From assembly GCA_001785175.1 (NCBI GenBank), contig MFSY01000087.1, forward strand, positions 523-6,226: 5,704 bases of DNA, in the 5' to 3' direction. Under the pieces are notes generated by a model. That model had not been told where the DNA came from, ran no database searches, and saw only the letters and a list, made by a program, of their open reading frames with translations. How positions within the stretch are numbered: the first letter of the stretch is position 1; each line of letters opens with the position of its first letter. The translations under genes and the position numbers were made by a program. This document shows, piece after piece, positions 4,854-5,704 of the stretch. This stretch comes from Candidatus Muproteobacteria bacterium RIFCSPHIGHO2_01_FULL_65_16 (GTDB lineage: Bacteria; Pseudomonadota; Gammaproteobacteria; Acidiferrobacterales; Sulfurifustaceae).

Positions 4854-5704
4854 GTAATCGCCAGCCCCGCCTTAGCGGCCAGCGCGGCGAATCCGGGAAA
4901 CGACGTATCCACATTCTTGCAATCGCGCACCGTGATCGGCCCGCCCGCGCGCAGCGCGGCGATGGCGAAGGCCATGGCGATGCGGTGATCGCCGTGGCTG
5001 TCAATCTCCCCGTCCCGAAACCGGCCGCCCTGGATGACAACGCCGTCGGGCGTCTCGCGCGCGGCGATGCCGAGGCGCTTCAGGCCCTGCGCCATCACCG
5101 CGATGCGGTCGGCCTCCTTGACGCGCAGCTCTCCGGCCCCGGTCAGGACCGTCTCGCCTTCGGCGCAGGCGGCGGCGACGAACAGGATCGGGAATTCGTC
5201 TATCGCCAGCGGCACCTCACCTTGGGGTATGCGTATTCCGCGCAGGGGCGCGGCACGCACGCGGATGTCGGCGACCGGCTCGCCGCCGATCTCGCGCTGA
5301 TTGGTCAGCTCGATCTCCGCGCCCATGAGCTTCAGAATATTGAACACGCCGATGCGCGTGGGGTTAATACCCACATGCTCCAGCGTGATGTCCGAGCCGG
5401 GGGCGATGCTGGCGCCTACGAGAAGGAACGCCGCCGAGGAAATGTCGGCGGGCACGTCCATGTCGCGCGCCGTGAGCCGGCCGCCGCCGCGCAGGCTCGC
5501 GCGCGCCCCGTCCACCTTCACCTCGTAGCCGAAACCGCGCAGCATGCGCTCGGTGTGATCGCGCGTCGGCGCGGGCTCGGTGGCGGCGGTTTCGCCCGCG
5601 GCATAGAGGCCCGCGAGCAGCAGCGCCGATTTCACCTGCGCGCTCGCCACCGGCAGCTTGTAATCAATCCCATGCAGCTTCCGGCCGCCATTGATCTTCA
5701 ACGG
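4835..5704 (-). CDS. aroA: 3-phosphoshikimate 1-carboxyvinyltransferase (EPSP synthase), class II-like, C-terminal part
   Basis: EPSP synthase joins phosphoenolpyruvate to shikimate 3-phosphate, the sixth step of the shikimate pathway to aromatic amino acids. 289 residues are visible. The frame is open to base 5704, so the N-terminal third or so is outside the window; the TTG at 5701 is an internal Leu of PLKINGG. Fragment motifs are PVASAQVKSALLLAGL (18-33), RDHTERML (48-55), DISSAAFLL (87-95), NPTR (114-117), the catalytic DEFPIL (169-174), GELRVKEADR (191-200) and SHGDHRIAMAFAI (about 236-248). SAQVK, RDHTE and NPTR are diagnostic of class II (Agrobacterium CP4-like) enzymes rather than the E. 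coli class I type. In pseudomonads aroA is often fused to tyrA upstream, which cannot be judged here. The last residues VNRDS and the TGA stop are encoded in the heptamer array. cmk follows after 10 nt. Confidence 0.96.
   Translation of the reverse strand, partial: PLKINGGRKLHGIDYKLPVASAQVKSALLLAGLYAAGETAATEPAPTRDHTERMLRGFGYEVKVDGARASLRGGGRLTARDMDVPADISSAAFLLVGASIAPGSDITLEHVGINPTRIGVFNILKLMGAEIELTNQREIGGEPVADIRVRAAPLRGIRIPQGEVPLAIDEFPILFVAAACAEGETVLTGAGELRVKEADRIAVMAQGLKRLGIAARETPDGVVIQGGRFRDGEIDSHGDHRIAMAFAIAALRAGGPITVRDCKNVDTSFPGFAALAAKAGLAITVNRDS

Noticed and set aside
1..5704. A hidden novel system, mobile element or horizontally acquired island.
   Set aside because: All coding sequence is accounted for by seven conserved housekeeping genes in their usual order with similar composition. 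No integrase, transposase, tRNA or unexplained frame of credible size is present.

Overview
The window is an ordinary core-genome block in a GC-rich gammaproteobacterium. All seven genes are on the minus strand, so the biological order runs from high to low coordinates: aroA (3' part), cmk, rpsA, ihfB, lapA, lapB, pyrF (5' part). This aroA-cmk-rpsA-ihfB-lapA-lapB-pyrF order is classic for Gammaproteobacteria, and the ribosomal protein S1, IHF-beta, LapA and LapB sequences are all close to their Enterobacteria/Pseudomonas counterparts. AroA is of the CP4-like class II type, unlike the E. coli enzyme, which points away from Enterobacterales. I cannot name the order or genus.

Layout: 5704-4835 holds the C-terminal 289 residues of EPSP synthase. 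4824-4081 is cytidylate kinase. 4080-3984 is the rpsA leader, and 3983-2295 is S1 with six S1 modules. 2294-2263 is a 32-nt gap containing a strong hairpin over the ihfB ribosome binding site, and 2262-1975 is ihfB. 1967-1915 holds two hairpins, the second a good intrinsic terminator. 1884-1832 is a 7-bp tandem repeat array in the lapA leader. 1817-1521 is lapA and 1531-365 is lapB, overlapping by 11 nt. 365-1 is the first 121 residues of pyrF, overlapping lapB by one base (TGATG).

The genes fall into two transcription blocks separated by the terminator. The upstream block covers aromatic amino acid synthesis, CMP/dCMP phosphorylation, translation initiation and nucleoid architecture. The downstream block covers envelope lipopolysaccharide homeostasis (lapAB) plus UMP synthesis (pyrF).

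No mobile element, RNA gene, CRISPR array or novel gene cassette is visible. The less ordinary signals are non-coding. There are two heptameric arrays with different units. One is arranged as an inverted pair that supplies the last codons and stop of aroA and the GTG start and first codons of cmk. A hairpin sequesters the ihfB Shine-Dalgarno. RTCGAY hexamers are completely absent, and this is mirrored in the Ile-Asp and Val-Asp codon choices.
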